Assembly (NCBI GenBank): GCA_947630285.1 | Contig: CANRHD010000003.1 | Coordinates: 61,651-125,650 of the forward strand | Reading direction: 5' to 3' | DNA length: 64,000 bases | Origin: an uncultured Clostridia bacterium | GTDB taxonomy: Bacteria > Bacillota > Clostridia > Oscillospirales > Acutalibacteraceae | Shown here: one piece after another, positions 52,981 to 61,075 of the stretch | How the letters are laid out: each line of letters starts with the position of its first letter | Numbering within the stretch: the stretch's first letter is position 1 | The notes under the pieces: model-generated | Database searches by the model: none | Seen by the model: only the letters and a program-made list of their open reading frames with translations | Told to the model about the DNA's origin: nothing | Position numbers and translations under genes: made by a program

Positions 52981-52997
52981 GCAGTTACATATATAAT
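52968..52997 (+). promoter_or_regulatory. Possible promoter for queA
   Basis: TTGCAC, an 18-nt spacer and TATAAT on the plus strand, overlapping the divergent asd promoter. The leader would be about 55 nt. Confidence 0.35.
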
Positions 52998-53021
52998 ACC
53001 ACCAATATATAGTATAGTCAA
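52993..53021 (-). promoter_or_regulatory. Promoter for the lysine-riboswitch operon
   Basis: Minus strand: TTGACT, a 17-nt spacer and TATTAT, placing the transcript start a few bases before the riboswitch P1 strand. Confidence 0.75.
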
Positions 53022-53059
53022 ATAATTTTTTAATTTTATATACTTGTAGGAGAAATTAA

Positions 53060-54088
53060 ATGAAAAAAAGCGATTTTTACTACGATTTGCCTAAAGAGCG
53101 CATAGCGCAGACGCCGCTTGAACACCGTGACGCTTCAAAAATGATGGTAATAAACAGAAAAACCGATGTTATCGAAGATAAGCATTTTTACGATATTGCC
53201 GATTACCTCAACAAAGGCGACCTTTTAATACTAAACGACACAAAGGTTCTGCCTGCCCGTCTTTACGCTACCAAAGAGGACACCGGCGCAAGCGTTGAAT
53301 TTTTAATGCTAAACCAAATAGAAAACGATGTTTGGGAGGTTATGACAGGCCCGGGCAGGAGAGCGAAAAAAGGCTCGAAATTTGTTTTCGGTAACGGAAT
53401 TTTAAGGGCAGAAATTACCGAAATTAAGGATAACGGAAACAGAATTGCAAAATTCTCCTACGACGGCAACAACATATACGATGTGCTTTCAAAGGTGGGC
53501 GAGATGCCGCTTCCGCACTACATAACCGAAAAGCTCGATGACGCCGACAGGTACCAGACGGTATATGCCAAGGAGCTCGGCTCTGCCGCCGCACCGACAG
53601 CCGGTTTGCATTTTACCGAGGATATTTTCAAAAAGCTCAAAGAAAAGGGCGTAAATATCGGTTTTGTCACCCTGCATGTCGGAATAGGGACCTTCAGACC
53701 CGTTAAAACAGAAAATATAGAAGAACATCTTATGCACTCGGAGCATTACTTTTTGCCCGGTGAAACCGCCGATTTGATTAACAAAACCAAGGCAAACGGA
53801 GGCAGGGTTATAGCCGTTGGTACGACAAGCTGCCGAACGCTTGAAAGCGTTGCAACCTACAAGTCTGAAATTTGCGAGGCGGAGGGCTGGACAAGCATTT
53901 TTATTTATCCGGGATATGAATTTAAATGTATAGACGGTCTGCTTACAAATTTCCACTTGCCGGAAAGCACGCTTATTATGCTCGTCTCGGCTTTTTATGA
54001 CAGGGAAAAGGTACTTTGTGCATATAAAAAAGCGATTGAAGATAATTACAGATTTTTTAGTTTCGGAGATTGTATGCTCCTGCTGTAA
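53060..54088 (+). CDS. queA: S-adenosylmethionine:tRNA ribosyltransferase-isomerase QueA
   Basis: 342 residues with AGGAGA upstream. [26 protein letters not shown] at the start, [11 protein letters not shown], and the C-terminal [20 protein letters not shown] are family hallmarks. It adds the epoxyqueuosine ring in queuosine synthesis. The next gene is tgt, which inserts the queuosine precursor. Confidence 0.94.
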   Translation: MKKSDFYYDLPKERIAQTPLEHRDASKMMVINRKTDVIEDKHFYDIADYLNKGDLLILNDTKVLPARLYATKEDTGASVEFLMLNQIENDVWEVMTGPGRRAKKGSKFVFGNGILRAEITEIKDNGNRIAKFSYDGNNIYDVLSKVGEMPLPHYITEKLDDADRYQTVYAKELGSAAAPTAGLHFTEDIFKKLKEKGVNIGFVTLHVGIGTFRPVKTENIEEHLMHSEHYFLPGETADLINKTKANGGRVIAVGTTSCRTLESVATYKSEICEAEGWTSIFIYPGYEFKCIDGLLTNFHLPESTLIMLVSAFYDREKVLCAYKKAIEDNYRFFSFGDCMLLL

Positions 54089-54122
54089 TTAATAATTACT
54101 GCTATTTGAAATCAGGTGTAAT

Positions 54123-55253
54123 ATGTATAAGCTATTGAAAAACGAGGGCACAGCGAGAAGGGGAGAGTTTACAACCGTTCACGGGACGGTTCAAACGCCT
54201 GCTTTTATGAATGTTGCCACGGCAGGTGCGATAAAAGGCGCTCTGTCTTCCTATGATTTAAAGGAAATAGGCTGTCAGGTTCAGCTTTGCAATACCTATC
54301 ATCTTCATGTAAGACCGGGAGATGATTTAATAAAACAGCTCGGCGGACTTCATAAGTTTACCGGCTGGGAAGGCCCGATACTTACCGACAGCGGCGGCTT
54401 TCAGGTATTCTCGCTTGCAAAGCTTCGCAAAATACGGGAGCAGGGTGTTGATTTTAACTCCCATGTTGACGGCAGACACATTTTTATGGGGCCTGAGGAA
54501 AGTATGCAAATACAGTCAAATTTGGGCTCGACGATAGCTATGGCTTTTGACGAATGTGTTGAAAATCCGGCGCAATACGATTATGCAAAGCAGTCGAGCG
54601 AAAGAACCGTGCGTTGGCTTAAACGCTGTAAAGCCGAAATGCAAAGACTCAACGCATTGCCCGATACCGTCAACAACAAACAGCTTTTATTCGGTATAAA
54701 CCAGGGCGCCACTTATGAGGATTTAAGAATTGAAAATATGAAACGCATAGCAGAGCTTGAGCTTGACGGCTATGCTGTAGGCGGCCTTGCGGTGGGCGAG
54801 CCGAAGGAGGAAATGTACTCGATAATTTCCGCAGTAGAGCCTTTTATGCCAAAGGATAAAATCCGTTACCTTATGGGTGTGGGCACACCGGGTAATATAC
54901 TTGAGGGCGTCAGCAGGGGAATAGACCTTTTTGACTGCGTTATGCCCTCAAGAAATGCAAGACACGGACATTTGTTTACCAATATGGGAATTATTAATAT
55001 CAATAACGAAAAATACCGCAACGATATGTCACCGATTGAAGAAGGATGCCTGTGTCCCACATGCCGGAGGCACTCAAAAGCGTACATACGCCATCTTTTT
55101 AAAGCAAAGGAAATGCTTGCTATGAGGCTTTGTGTTACGCATAACCTATATTTTTATAATATGCTTATGGCTAAAATCCGTGAGGCGCTTGATAACGGCT
55201 GTTTTGATGAATTTAAGAAAAAATACACCGATTTGCTCGATACGAGAATATAA
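54123..55253 (+). CDS. tgt: tRNA-guanine transglycosylase
   Basis: 376 residues. The active-site Asp is in TDSGGFQVFSL. A second Asp of the base-exchange mechanism is in FDCVMPSRNARHG. The zinc site is CLCPTCRRHSKAYIRHLF...H. It swaps guanine-34 for preQ1 in GUN-anticodon tRNAs. Its start is 34 nt behind queA. No preQ1 synthesis genes or riboswitch are visible here. Confidence 0.95.
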   Translation: MYKLLKNEGTARRGEFTTVHGTVQTPAFMNVATAGAIKGALSSYDLKEIGCQVQLCNTYHLHVRPGDDLIKQLGGLHKFTGWEGPILTDSGGFQVFSLAKLRKIREQGVDFNSHVDGRHIFMGPEESMQIQSNLGSTIAMAFDECVENPAQYDYAKQSSERTVRWLKRCKAEMQRLNALPDTVNNKQLLFGINQGATYEDLRIENMKRIAELELDGYAVGGLAVGEPKEEMYSIISAVEPFMPKDKIRYLMGVGTPGNILEGVSRGIDLFDCVMPSRNARHGHLFTNMGIININNEKYRNDMSPIEEGCLCPTCRRHSKAYIRHLFKAKEMLAMRLCVTHNLYFYNMLMAKIREALDNGCFDEFKKKYTDLLDTRI

Positions 55254-55276
55254 GTAATTTTAATTGTAATAATCGC

Positions 55277-55305
55277 TTGCAATATTTATAAAAGCAATGT
55301 ATAAT
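55277..55305 (+). promoter_or_regulatory. Promoter for yajC
   Basis: TTGCAA, a 17-nt spacer and TATAAT, 33 nt before the yajC start. Confidence 0.75.
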
Positions 55306-55338
55306 ACATAATGTTAAATTTATTTTGGAGGAAATATA

Positions 55339-55743
55339 ATGTATTTTTTAAACTTCTTAGAGGCTACGGCTACCCCAAACACTAAGAACAGTATGCTTTC
55401 AACCATTCTTTTGATGGTTGTGCTTTTCGCAGGAATGTATTTCTTTATGATCAGACCTCAGAAAAAACAGCAAAAGAAAGAACAGGAAATGCGTGAGAAA
55501 ACCCAGGTCGGTGATGAAATTACAACTATCGGCGGAATTATGGGACGAGTTGTTACCGTTAAAGAAGACTCTTTAATTATCGAAACCGGCGCAGACAGAA
55601 ACAAGATGAAAATTACACGCTGGGCCATTCAGACAAATAATACCGCAAACGAAAAACTGATGGCTGAAAGGGAGGCTGCCAGGGCGGCCGCCGAAAAGGA
55701 AAGAGAAGACAAAAAAAATAAAAAAGACAAAAAAGATAACTGA
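55339..55743 (+). CDS. yajC: Preprotein translocase subunit YajC
   Basis: 134 residues with TTTGGAGGAAA upstream. One transmembrane helix (about 18-38, ILLMVVLFAGMYFFMIRPQKKQQK) is followed by the conserved VGDEITTIGGIMGRVVTVKEDSLIIE. The tail is a long Lys/Glu-rich charged segment. YajC associates with SecDF in protein export. The queA-tgt-yajC-TIGR04086 order is common in Clostridia. Confidence 0.92.
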   Translation: MYFLNFLEATATPNTKNSMLSTILLMVVLFAGMYFFMIRPQKKQQKKEQEMREKTQVGDEITTIGGIMGRVVTVKEDSLIIETGADRNKMKITRWAIQTNNTANEKLMAEREAARAAAEKEREDKKNKKDKKDN

Positions 55744-55762
55744 TTTAAGTAATAATAAAACA

Positions 55763-55799
55763 AACCCTCTCATAACCTTTAATAGGTCGTGAGGGGGTT
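55763..55799 (+). terminator. Hairpin after yajC, overlapping the next gene's ribosome binding site
   Basis: AACCCTCTCA and TGAGGGGGTT (one G-T wobble) with an inner AACCT/AGGT pairing, followed by ATTTT. The right arm includes GAGGGGG, the only Shine-Dalgarno for the ATG at 55805. Confidence 0.55.
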
Positions 55800-55804
55800 A
55801 TTTT

Positions 55805-56209
55805 ATGCAAAAAAACAAATCTGCGCCTATAATAAATTACCTTATTTCTTACGCTTTGGCGGCGCTTATAGGTTTAGCGGCGTTTATAGCCGTACTGTCG
55901 GTGCTGTCGCTGATTAATTTAAAAAATCCTATTTTTGACGCCCACGAATTTATAGCTCAAATAATATCGGTAATTATAGCCTCGGCAATAACCGGCATTG
56001 TGTGCGGCAGGGTAAAAAACAAGGCAATAATAAACGGCTGCGTCTCCGGAGTATTTTTGAGCCTTTTTATTATTATACTCATTACGATAATAAGCTCCGG
56101 TAAATTTAATTTAAAAGAGCTTATAATTATAGCGCTTTGCATCGGCGTATCCGCCGCAAGCTCGGTAGTTAAAACCAACTTTCTGAAACCAAAACGGAGG
56201 AGAAAATGA
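55805..56209 (+). CDS. TIGR04086 family membrane protein
   Basis: 134 residues, four hydrophobic helices (about 10-35, 48-70, 75-98 and 104-124) and a basic tail KPKRRRK. Size, helix count and position right after yajC match TIGR04086, a membrane family of unknown function found next to yajC in Firmicutes. Its stop overlaps the next start (ATGA). Confidence 0.75.
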   Translation: MQKNKSAPIINYLISYALAALIGLAAFIAVLSVLSLINLKNPIFDAHEFIAQIISVIIASAITGIVCGRVKNKAIINGCVSGVFLSLFIIILITIISSGKFNLKELIIIALCIGVSAASSVVKTNFLKPKRRRK

Positions 56210-56838
56210 TTAAAAGACGGAAATTTGTCAAAAGAAAAAGAACAAAAAGCAGTAAATTTATAAAGAGCAATCAAAAGACGGTTTTTTTGGTATTTATATT
56301 TATTATAGGAGTTTTTTCGGGAGCGTTTTCCATAAAAAATGCGGACGGTCAAACGCTCATTAAAATAAAGGAGCTGACCGAAAACTACATAACGCTTAAA
56401 AGCACCGATTCCGTTTTGCAGAACTTTATTTCGGCGTCGGTTACGGATCTTATATTTATAAGCATATCCGCAGTTTTCGGGCTTTGCTTAATAGGCGCAC
56501 CCGTGCTTTGGGCGCTTCCTGCGGTAAGGGGCCTGGGCATAGGCATAATTTTGGGATACATATACAGCAATTACAGCGTAAACGGTCTGTTGTACGCAAT
56601 AGCTGCAATATGTATTCCTACATCTGTTTCGGCCTGCGCTTTAATTATAAGCTGTAAAGAGAGCATTTTAACCGTTAAGGATTTAGAGCTTGCTTTTTCA
56701 AATCAAAAGGAATTTAATGTAAAGCAGTATTATAAATTTTACTTTCTGAGAAATGTATTATTGTACCTTGCGATGCTTTTTTCGGCAGCTCTGGGAAGCG
56801 TTATAGTGTTGCTCCCGTCGGTCAGTCTTCCGAATTAA
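56206..56838 (+). CDS. SpoIIM-like membrane protein
   Basis: 210 residues. A very basic N-terminus (KRRKFVKRKRTKSSK) precedes a first helix VFLVFIFIIGVFSGAFSI and about four more helices, with GLGIGIILGYIYSNYS in the middle. This resembles stage II sporulation protein M, which forms the DMP peptidoglycan-remodelling complex with SpoIID and SpoIIP during engulfment. SpoIID and SpoIIP are not in the window. The family also has non-sporulation members, so the role is likely but not certain. Confidence 0.65.
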   Translation: MIKRRKFVKRKRTKSSKFIKSNQKTVFLVFIFIIGVFSGAFSIKNADGQTLIKIKELTENYITLKSTDSVLQNFISASVTDLIFISISAVFGLCLIGAPVLWALPAVRGLGIGIILGYIYSNYSVNGLLYAIAAICIPTSVSACALIISCKESILTVKDLELAFSNQKEFNVKQYYKFYFLRNVLLYLAMLFSAALGSVIVLLPSVSLPN

Positions 56839-56850
56839 CATTTTATTCGG
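56830..56850. terminator. Short hairpin spanning both convergent stop codons
   Basis: CCGAAT and ATTCGG with a 9-nt loop. The loop and stem cover the TAA of the spoIIM-like gene and the TAA of the xer gene. No long T-run is present. Confidence 0.4.
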
Positions 56851-57838
56851 GGTCATCGGGAAGACCCTGCTTAACATTGGCAAGCGGATTGCTCTCGGAA
56901 GCCTTTTTGAGCTGTTCGTCAACAATGTGAGTGTATATTTCGGTAGTGCCGAGGTTTTCGTGGCCTAAAATATCCTTTAAAACAAGCACATCAACATTAC
57001 CGTATTGATACATAAGGGTAGCGGCGGTATGCCTTAGCTTGTGTGTGGATAAGCCTCTGCCTTCAAGACCCGCCTTTTCAAGATTTTCATATACGATATG
57101 CTGTACCGTTTTGGGGCTGATCCTTTTAAGCCTGCTGCTCAAAAACAGGGCGTCTTTATCTATAACGCCGTCAACGGGGCGGACAGCCATATAGTTTTTA
57201 ACAGCGTCGATGCACGCTTGGTTTAAATATACGGTTCTCTCTTTATTTCCTTTGCCTGTAATATAAAGAGTATTGTTATCTCTTATATCTCTGTAATTAA
57301 TCGAGACAAGCTCCGAAAGCCTTAAACCGCAGTTGAGAAAAAGCACCAAAATGCAAAAATCCCTTTCTTTGTACTTGCCCTCAACACAGTTCAAAAGCCT
57401 CAGACTCTCATCAAGAGTAAGATATTTGGGCTTGGCCTTTTTCTTTTTGGGAGTTTCGAGTTCTTCCATGGGATTTTCGTCCAAAAGCTTTTGCTGAACG
57501 GATAAATACTTGAAAAAAGCCCTTATGCTTGCAACCTTTCTCGCTCTTGAAGCGGAGTCGTTTTTTCTTTCACTTTTACAGTAAGACAAAAAAATGTAAG
57601 CGTCGTTTAATGTAACTTCCTTTAAAAAGGGGAGGTCAACATCGCTTATATCAATATCCTCAATAGTTGTATCCGCAGGTACCAAACCTTTTTCTTTTTT
57701 TAAAAACTTTAAGAAGAGCTTATTGTCAAGACAATATTCTTCAACCGTAAGAGTGGATTTGTTCTTAACAATATAAATATTTTGTAAAAAATCCTTTAAA
57801 AGCTGCGGCAAATTTGGATCGTTGGAATATTTAAGCAT
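56843..57838 (-). CDS. Tyrosine recombinase, XerC/XerD type
   Basis: 331 residues from ATG 57838, nine bases after GGAGG; the track's extension lacks a site. A SAM-like N-terminal domain (about 5-105) precedes the catalytic domain. The catalytic residues are Arg in NCGLRLSELVS, Lys in ITGKGNKERTVYL, HKLRHTAATLMYQYG, HENLGTTEIYTH and the Tyr nucleophile in the last motif. The size matches chromosomal XerC/XerD. No phage genes are nearby. The neighbouring AT-rich stretch contained no dif site recognisable by eye. Confidence 0.85.
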   Translation of the reverse strand: MLKYSNDPNLPQLLKDFLQNIYIVKNKSTLTVEEYCLDNKLFLKFLKKEKGLVPADTTIEDIDISDVDLPFLKEVTLNDAYIFLSYCKSERKNDSASRARKVASIRAFFKYLSVQQKLLDENPMEELETPKKKKAKPKYLTLDESLRLLNCVEGKYKERDFCILVLFLNCGLRLSELVSINYRDIRDNNTLYITGKGNKERTVYLNQACIDAVKNYMAVRPVDGVIDKDALFLSSRLKRISPKTVQHIVYENLEKAGLEGRGLSTHKLRHTAATLMYQYGNVDVLVLKDILGHENLGTTEIYTHIVDEQLKKASESNPLANVKQGLPDDPE

Positions 57839-57853
57839 AAAATTAAAGCCTCC

Positions 57854-57868
57854 GTGAAACAGTTTCAC
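57854..57868. repeat. Perfect 15-bp palindrome upstream of the xer gene
   Basis: GTGAAAC-A-GTTTCAC, 16 bp before the xer start codon and adjacent to its ribosome binding site. Candidate operator or mRNA hairpin. Confidence 0.55.
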
Positions 57869-58041
57869 AAAAAGATATACTAAGAATAAAAAAATTGTTT
57901 ATTTGAATGTAATTAAGTAAGGGTAATAAAAGAGTGTAAGTGTTTAAATAATATAGAAATATAAAAATTCGCCTGAAACGAATTAAAATAAGCAAAAAAG
58001 CGCAAAATCCAAAAATTTAAGTAACACTTTATTATAAATCT

Positions 58042-58070
58042 ATTTTATCAGCAATATGCAAAAATTTCAA
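58042..58070 (-). promoter_or_regulatory. Possible promoter for the xer gene
   Basis: Minus strand: TTGAAA, a 17-nt spacer and TAAAAT. This gives a leader of about 195 nt to the xer start. The AT-rich background makes chance matches more likely. Confidence 0.4.
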
Positions 58071-58491
58071 ATATATTTGCAATAAAACAATTTTTTTAAA
58101 TATTAAGCGTCGAATAGAAATTTTAAAATAAGGCTGAGTATCATTTAAAAATTTTCTATCGTCTAAAAACAAGAATTAAAAAGTAAAGATTAGGTAAATT
58201 AGAAAAATTAATTATTAAAGTCGGATAAAATTTAAACACCGGAGCTTGAGAGAAAAATTATATCGGAAATCAGTTTATAAATAAATTAAAAATGCCGACA
58301 AAGAATTTAAGAAAATAAAAACTAAATTAAAACCAAAAATAGCTTATACAGTAAAAACTGTTCTTATTACATCATAAACAGCCAATATTATCAACCAATC
58401 AAATATAAGGAATAAGCAAATTAAGCAATAATATGGTAATATTTACCTGATATTTGCCCAAAACCCCGTTTTTTCCTCCCCTTAATTATAC

Positions 58492-58524
58492 AAAATATCA
58501 ATTATGTATAATTACTGATATTTT
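58492..58524. repeat. Nested inverted repeat in the AT-rich region
   Basis: AAAATATCA (58492-58500) and TGATATTTT (58516-58524) are exact inverse complements. Between them lies a second palindrome ATTAT-GT-ATAAT. TTT follows on the plus strand. Confidence 0.55.
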
Positions 58525-58713
58525 TTTACCGCCCTGCTTTGCCCCAATTAAAAAAATAAATTAAAAGAAATTGAGGCTTATAAAGGCAAAAGCAATTATA
58601 AAATCCTCAATTAAATAGATTTTGCAAATGTGGTTCTTAAATTTTATAAGCTGAAACGGTAAAAATATAAGTTTAGTTTAACTTAGTTAAGTTTAATTTA
58701 ATTATAATAAATC

Positions 58714-58941
58714 TTATTTTTTAGAAATAACAGAAATCACTTTTTGTATTTTTTCATCGTCGGCGTTTAAAAATTTATTTACGGCATAATCCGCAATGTT
58801 ATATAAATTCAAGTCTGCAAATTTATTCTCATTTGGCTTTTGGCCGTATTTTTTGGCAATTTTATTTGCCGCAATTACACTTCCCGTTACAACGGCGCCG
58901 GCGGCCAAACGAGAATAAAAATTAATCCATTTACCTTTCAT
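58714..58941 (-). CDS. Small protein of unknown function
   Basis: 75 residues. A mildly hydrophobic helix near the N-terminus (about 10-27, AAGAVVTGSVIAANKIA) is followed by a polar Lys/Asn-rich part ending VISVISKK. It is not recognised. Its start lies one base after the stop of the GME-fold gene with AAAGGAGA upstream, so it is probably translated from the same mRNA. It is the last gene of this run before the AT-rich stretch. Confidence 0.55.
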   Translation of the reverse strand: MKGKWINFYSRLAAGAVVTGSVIAANKIAKKYGQKPNENKFADLNLYNIADYAVNKFLNADDEKIQKVISVISKK

Positions 58942-58942
58942 T

Positions 58943-59695
58943 TTAAATCTCCTTTTCAGTAATGGGAATTAAACTTCCTATATCGGTTAAATCGCCCTTT
59001 GCGAGGCTTATTAAATCAATTTTATAGTTTTTTGCAAAGCTTTTAATATTATCATAACACGAATGATTTTTTATGTCACCGAAAAAGACAATTTTTTTAT
59101 CCGAAATCTTACCGCAACAGCCGCCGAAAAAGCCGTAATCAAAGCCCTTTAGCCTGACGCTCCCTTTCTTTACAAGCAGGACATCGAGTTTTTCCGCTTT
59201 TAAAGTCTTATAAATGCTTTCGTCATCGGTGATAAATGCGCTGTCCGTCAAAGGACAAAGCGAACATTTTACATAGCCCTGGTTAACATTTATAATTTTT
59301 ATATTATGTTCTCCTGCAAAATTTAACAGGCTTTGAGAAGTGCATTTTGTATTGCAAATTAAAAGCTTTTCCGTTATAACACAGTTTAAAAGACAGTCGG
59401 ACGGATAATCTCCCGATACCGTTTCGTCTATGAAATTAACTTTAAAGCCTAACTTATTTAGTTTTTCCGCAAGCTCCGATTGCGAATTATCGGCAAAAGC
59501 GACGCCGTTTCCGCAGTAATTTACCGACAAATCCGCATGATTTGAAATTTTTGACGAAATTCGCCTGTTTTCGCTTGTTATAAGTAAGTTTACCCCTAAT
59601 TTTGAAAGCTCGTCCTCAAACGGAATAATGCCGTTTCCTGCAATGCAGAAGTCAACATCGTTTTCGGGCAAATGGGCGTTTTTAACAAATTTCAT
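58943..59695 (-). CDS. DUF6873-like protein, possible GME (guanidinium-modifying) fold
   Basis: 250 residues, no signal peptide. Motifs include DYPSDCLLNCVITEKLLICN, INVNQGYVKCSLCPL, ITDDESIYKTL and a late FFGGCCGKI. The repeated strand-helix pattern with acidic, His/Asn and Cys motifs recalls the DUF6873 family assigned to the GME fold of arginine-deiminase-like enzymes. Catalytic activity is unknown. It sits one base after radA and one base before a 75-residue gene. Confidence 0.55.
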   Translation of the reverse strand: MKFVKNAHLPENDVDFCIAGNGIIPFEDELSKLGVNLLITSENRRISSKISNHADLSVNYCGNGVAFADNSQSELAEKLNKLGFKVNFIDETVSGDYPSDCLLNCVITEKLLICNTKCTSQSLLNFAGEHNIKIINVNQGYVKCSLCPLTDSAFITDDESIYKTLKAEKLDVLLVKKGSVRLKGFDYGFFGGCCGKISDKKIVFFGDIKNHSCYDNIKSFAKNYKIDLISLAKGDLTDIGSLIPITEKEI

Positions 59696-59696
59696 A

Positions 59697-61073
59697 TCAA
59701 TTATCCATTATGGCGTCAAAGGCTTGTCTGATATTGCTTACGCCCACTACCTCTATATCAAAATTTGCGCCTTTTTTCAGCTTTGAAAGATTGTATTTCG
59801 GCACAACGCATCTTCTGAAGCCGAGCTTTGCCGCCTCTCTTATTCTCTGCTCACAACTGCTAACTGCCCTTATTTCTCCGCCCAGTCCTATTTCTCCGAA
59901 AGCCAAAACATCTTCCGGCACCGAATAGTCCTTTAAGCTTGAAACAATGGCAAGCGCAACGGATAAATCCGCAGCAGGCTCGTCTATTTTTAAGCCGCCT
60001 ATGATATTGACATAGCAATCCATATTGCCGATAAAATACCCTGCCCTCTTTTCAAGCACCGCTATGAGCATTGCCATTCTGTTGTAGTCAATTCCCGTTG
60101 CCATTCTTCTGGGATTTCCGAAGCCTGTCGGCGTAACAAGGCTTTGAACCTCTGCCATTATGGGCCTTGAACCCTCCATTACGCAGGCAATGCAGCTGCC
60201 GGAAATATTTTTCGGTTTCCCTGAAATGAGCATAAGCGACGGGTTGCTGACCTCGTTTAGCCCTGTATCGAGCATCTCAAACATACCTATTTCGTTTGTT
60301 GAGCCATACCTGTTTTTAACGGCACGGAGTATTCTGTACGACAAATTCCTGTCGCCCTCAAAATAAAGAACGGCGTCCACAATATGTTCAAGAACCTTTG
60401 GGCCAGCAATATTGCCGTCCTTATTTACATGGCCGACAATTATTATCGGTATATTGAGCGTTTTTGCGGTCCTCATAAAAAGATTGGTCGTTTCCCTTAC
60501 CTGGGTAATACTGCCGGAGGAAGAATTAAGCTCTGCGATATTCATGGTCTGTATAGAGTCGATCATTACAATGTCGGGCTTTGTCGATGTAATGACCTCG
60601 CAAATATACTGGGCGTCTGTTTCGCACAGTACGGATAAATTATCCGACTTGACATTGAGCCTCGAAGCCCTGAGCTTTAACTGGTGCGCCGACTCCTCGC
60701 CCGATACATAGAGTATTTTTAGGCTTTTTCCCAAGAACTCGCAAATCTGCAAAAGCAGAGTTGATTTTCCTATACCGGGATCTCCGCTCAACAATACAAT
60801 GGAGCCCTTTACAATGCCGCCGCCAAGTACTCGGTTTAATTCGTTAAGGCCGGTATCAAACCTGTGTTGCATATCGGTGTGAATTTCCGAAAGAGCATAT
60901 ACACGGCTTCTTCCGGCAGGATTTAAGCTCTTTTTTGTCGTTTCTGCGGCAATGTTTCTGACCTCTTCTTCAAGAGTTCCCCACTCCTTGCATTTGGGAC
61001 ACTGCCCGAGCCATCTTGACGACTCGTAAGAGCAGGAAGAGCAAACATATACAGATTTGATTTTTGAAGCCAT
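59697..61073 (-). CDS. radA: DNA repair protein RadA
   Basis: 458 residues from ATG 61073 (AAAGGA eight bases upstream); the track start overlaps that site. An N-terminal zinc finger (CSSCSYESSRWLGQCPKC) precedes a RecA-like ATPase with Walker A GDPGIGKSTLL and the RadA-specific KNRYG motif (usually KNRFG). A Lon-like C-terminal domain (about 340-455) follows. It is a branch-migration helicase in recombination. It follows cwlD by two bases. Confidence 0.93.
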   Translation of the reverse strand: MASKIKSVYVCSSCSYESSRWLGQCPKCKEWGTLEEEVRNIAAETTKKSLNPAGRSRVYALSEIHTDMQHRFDTGLNELNRVLGGGIVKGSIVLLSGDPGIGKSTLLLQICEFLGKSLKILYVSGEESAHQLKLRASRLNVKSDNLSVLCETDAQYICEVITSTKPDIVMIDSIQTMNIAELNSSSGSITQVRETTNLFMRTAKTLNIPIIIVGHVNKDGNIAGPKVLEHIVDAVLYFEGDRNLSYRILRAVKNRYGSTNEIGMFEMLDTGLNEVSNPSLMLISGKPKNISGSCIACVMEGSRPIMAEVQSLVTPTGFGNPRRMATGIDYNRMAMLIAVLEKRAGYFIGNMDCYVNIIGGLKIDEPAADLSVALAIVSSLKDYSVPEDVLAFGEIGLGGEIRAVSSCEQRIREAAKLGFRRCVVPKYNLSKLKKGANFDIEVVGVSNIRQAFDAIMDN

Positions 61074-61075
61074 AT

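Larger units (their letters stand above)
57869..58713. other. AT-rich gene-free region of about 845 bp
   Basis: No frame with a ribosome binding site and more than a few dozen codons is open on either strand. The base composition is far more AT-rich than the flanking genes. It contains a nested palindrome at 58492-58524, two short C-rich patches (near 58458-58481 and 58529-58547) that each follow the word CTGATATTT, a GGTAA-TAT-TTACC hairpin at 58435-58447, and a possible minus-strand promoter at 58042-58070. No tRNA, rRNA or known riboswitch pattern is seen. Confidence 0.7.

Noticed and set aside
56843-57838. Xer-type protein as an integrase of a mobile element
   Set aside because: Size and motifs fit chromosomal XerC/XerD, and there are no excisionase, relaxase or phage genes or direct-repeat attachment sites around it.
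57869-58713. dif site or replication origin/terminus signature
   Set aside because: Read by eye for a 28-bp dif-like site and clusters of DnaA boxes (TTATCCACA). Only weak partial resemblance (TTATGTATAA) was seen, not enough to call.
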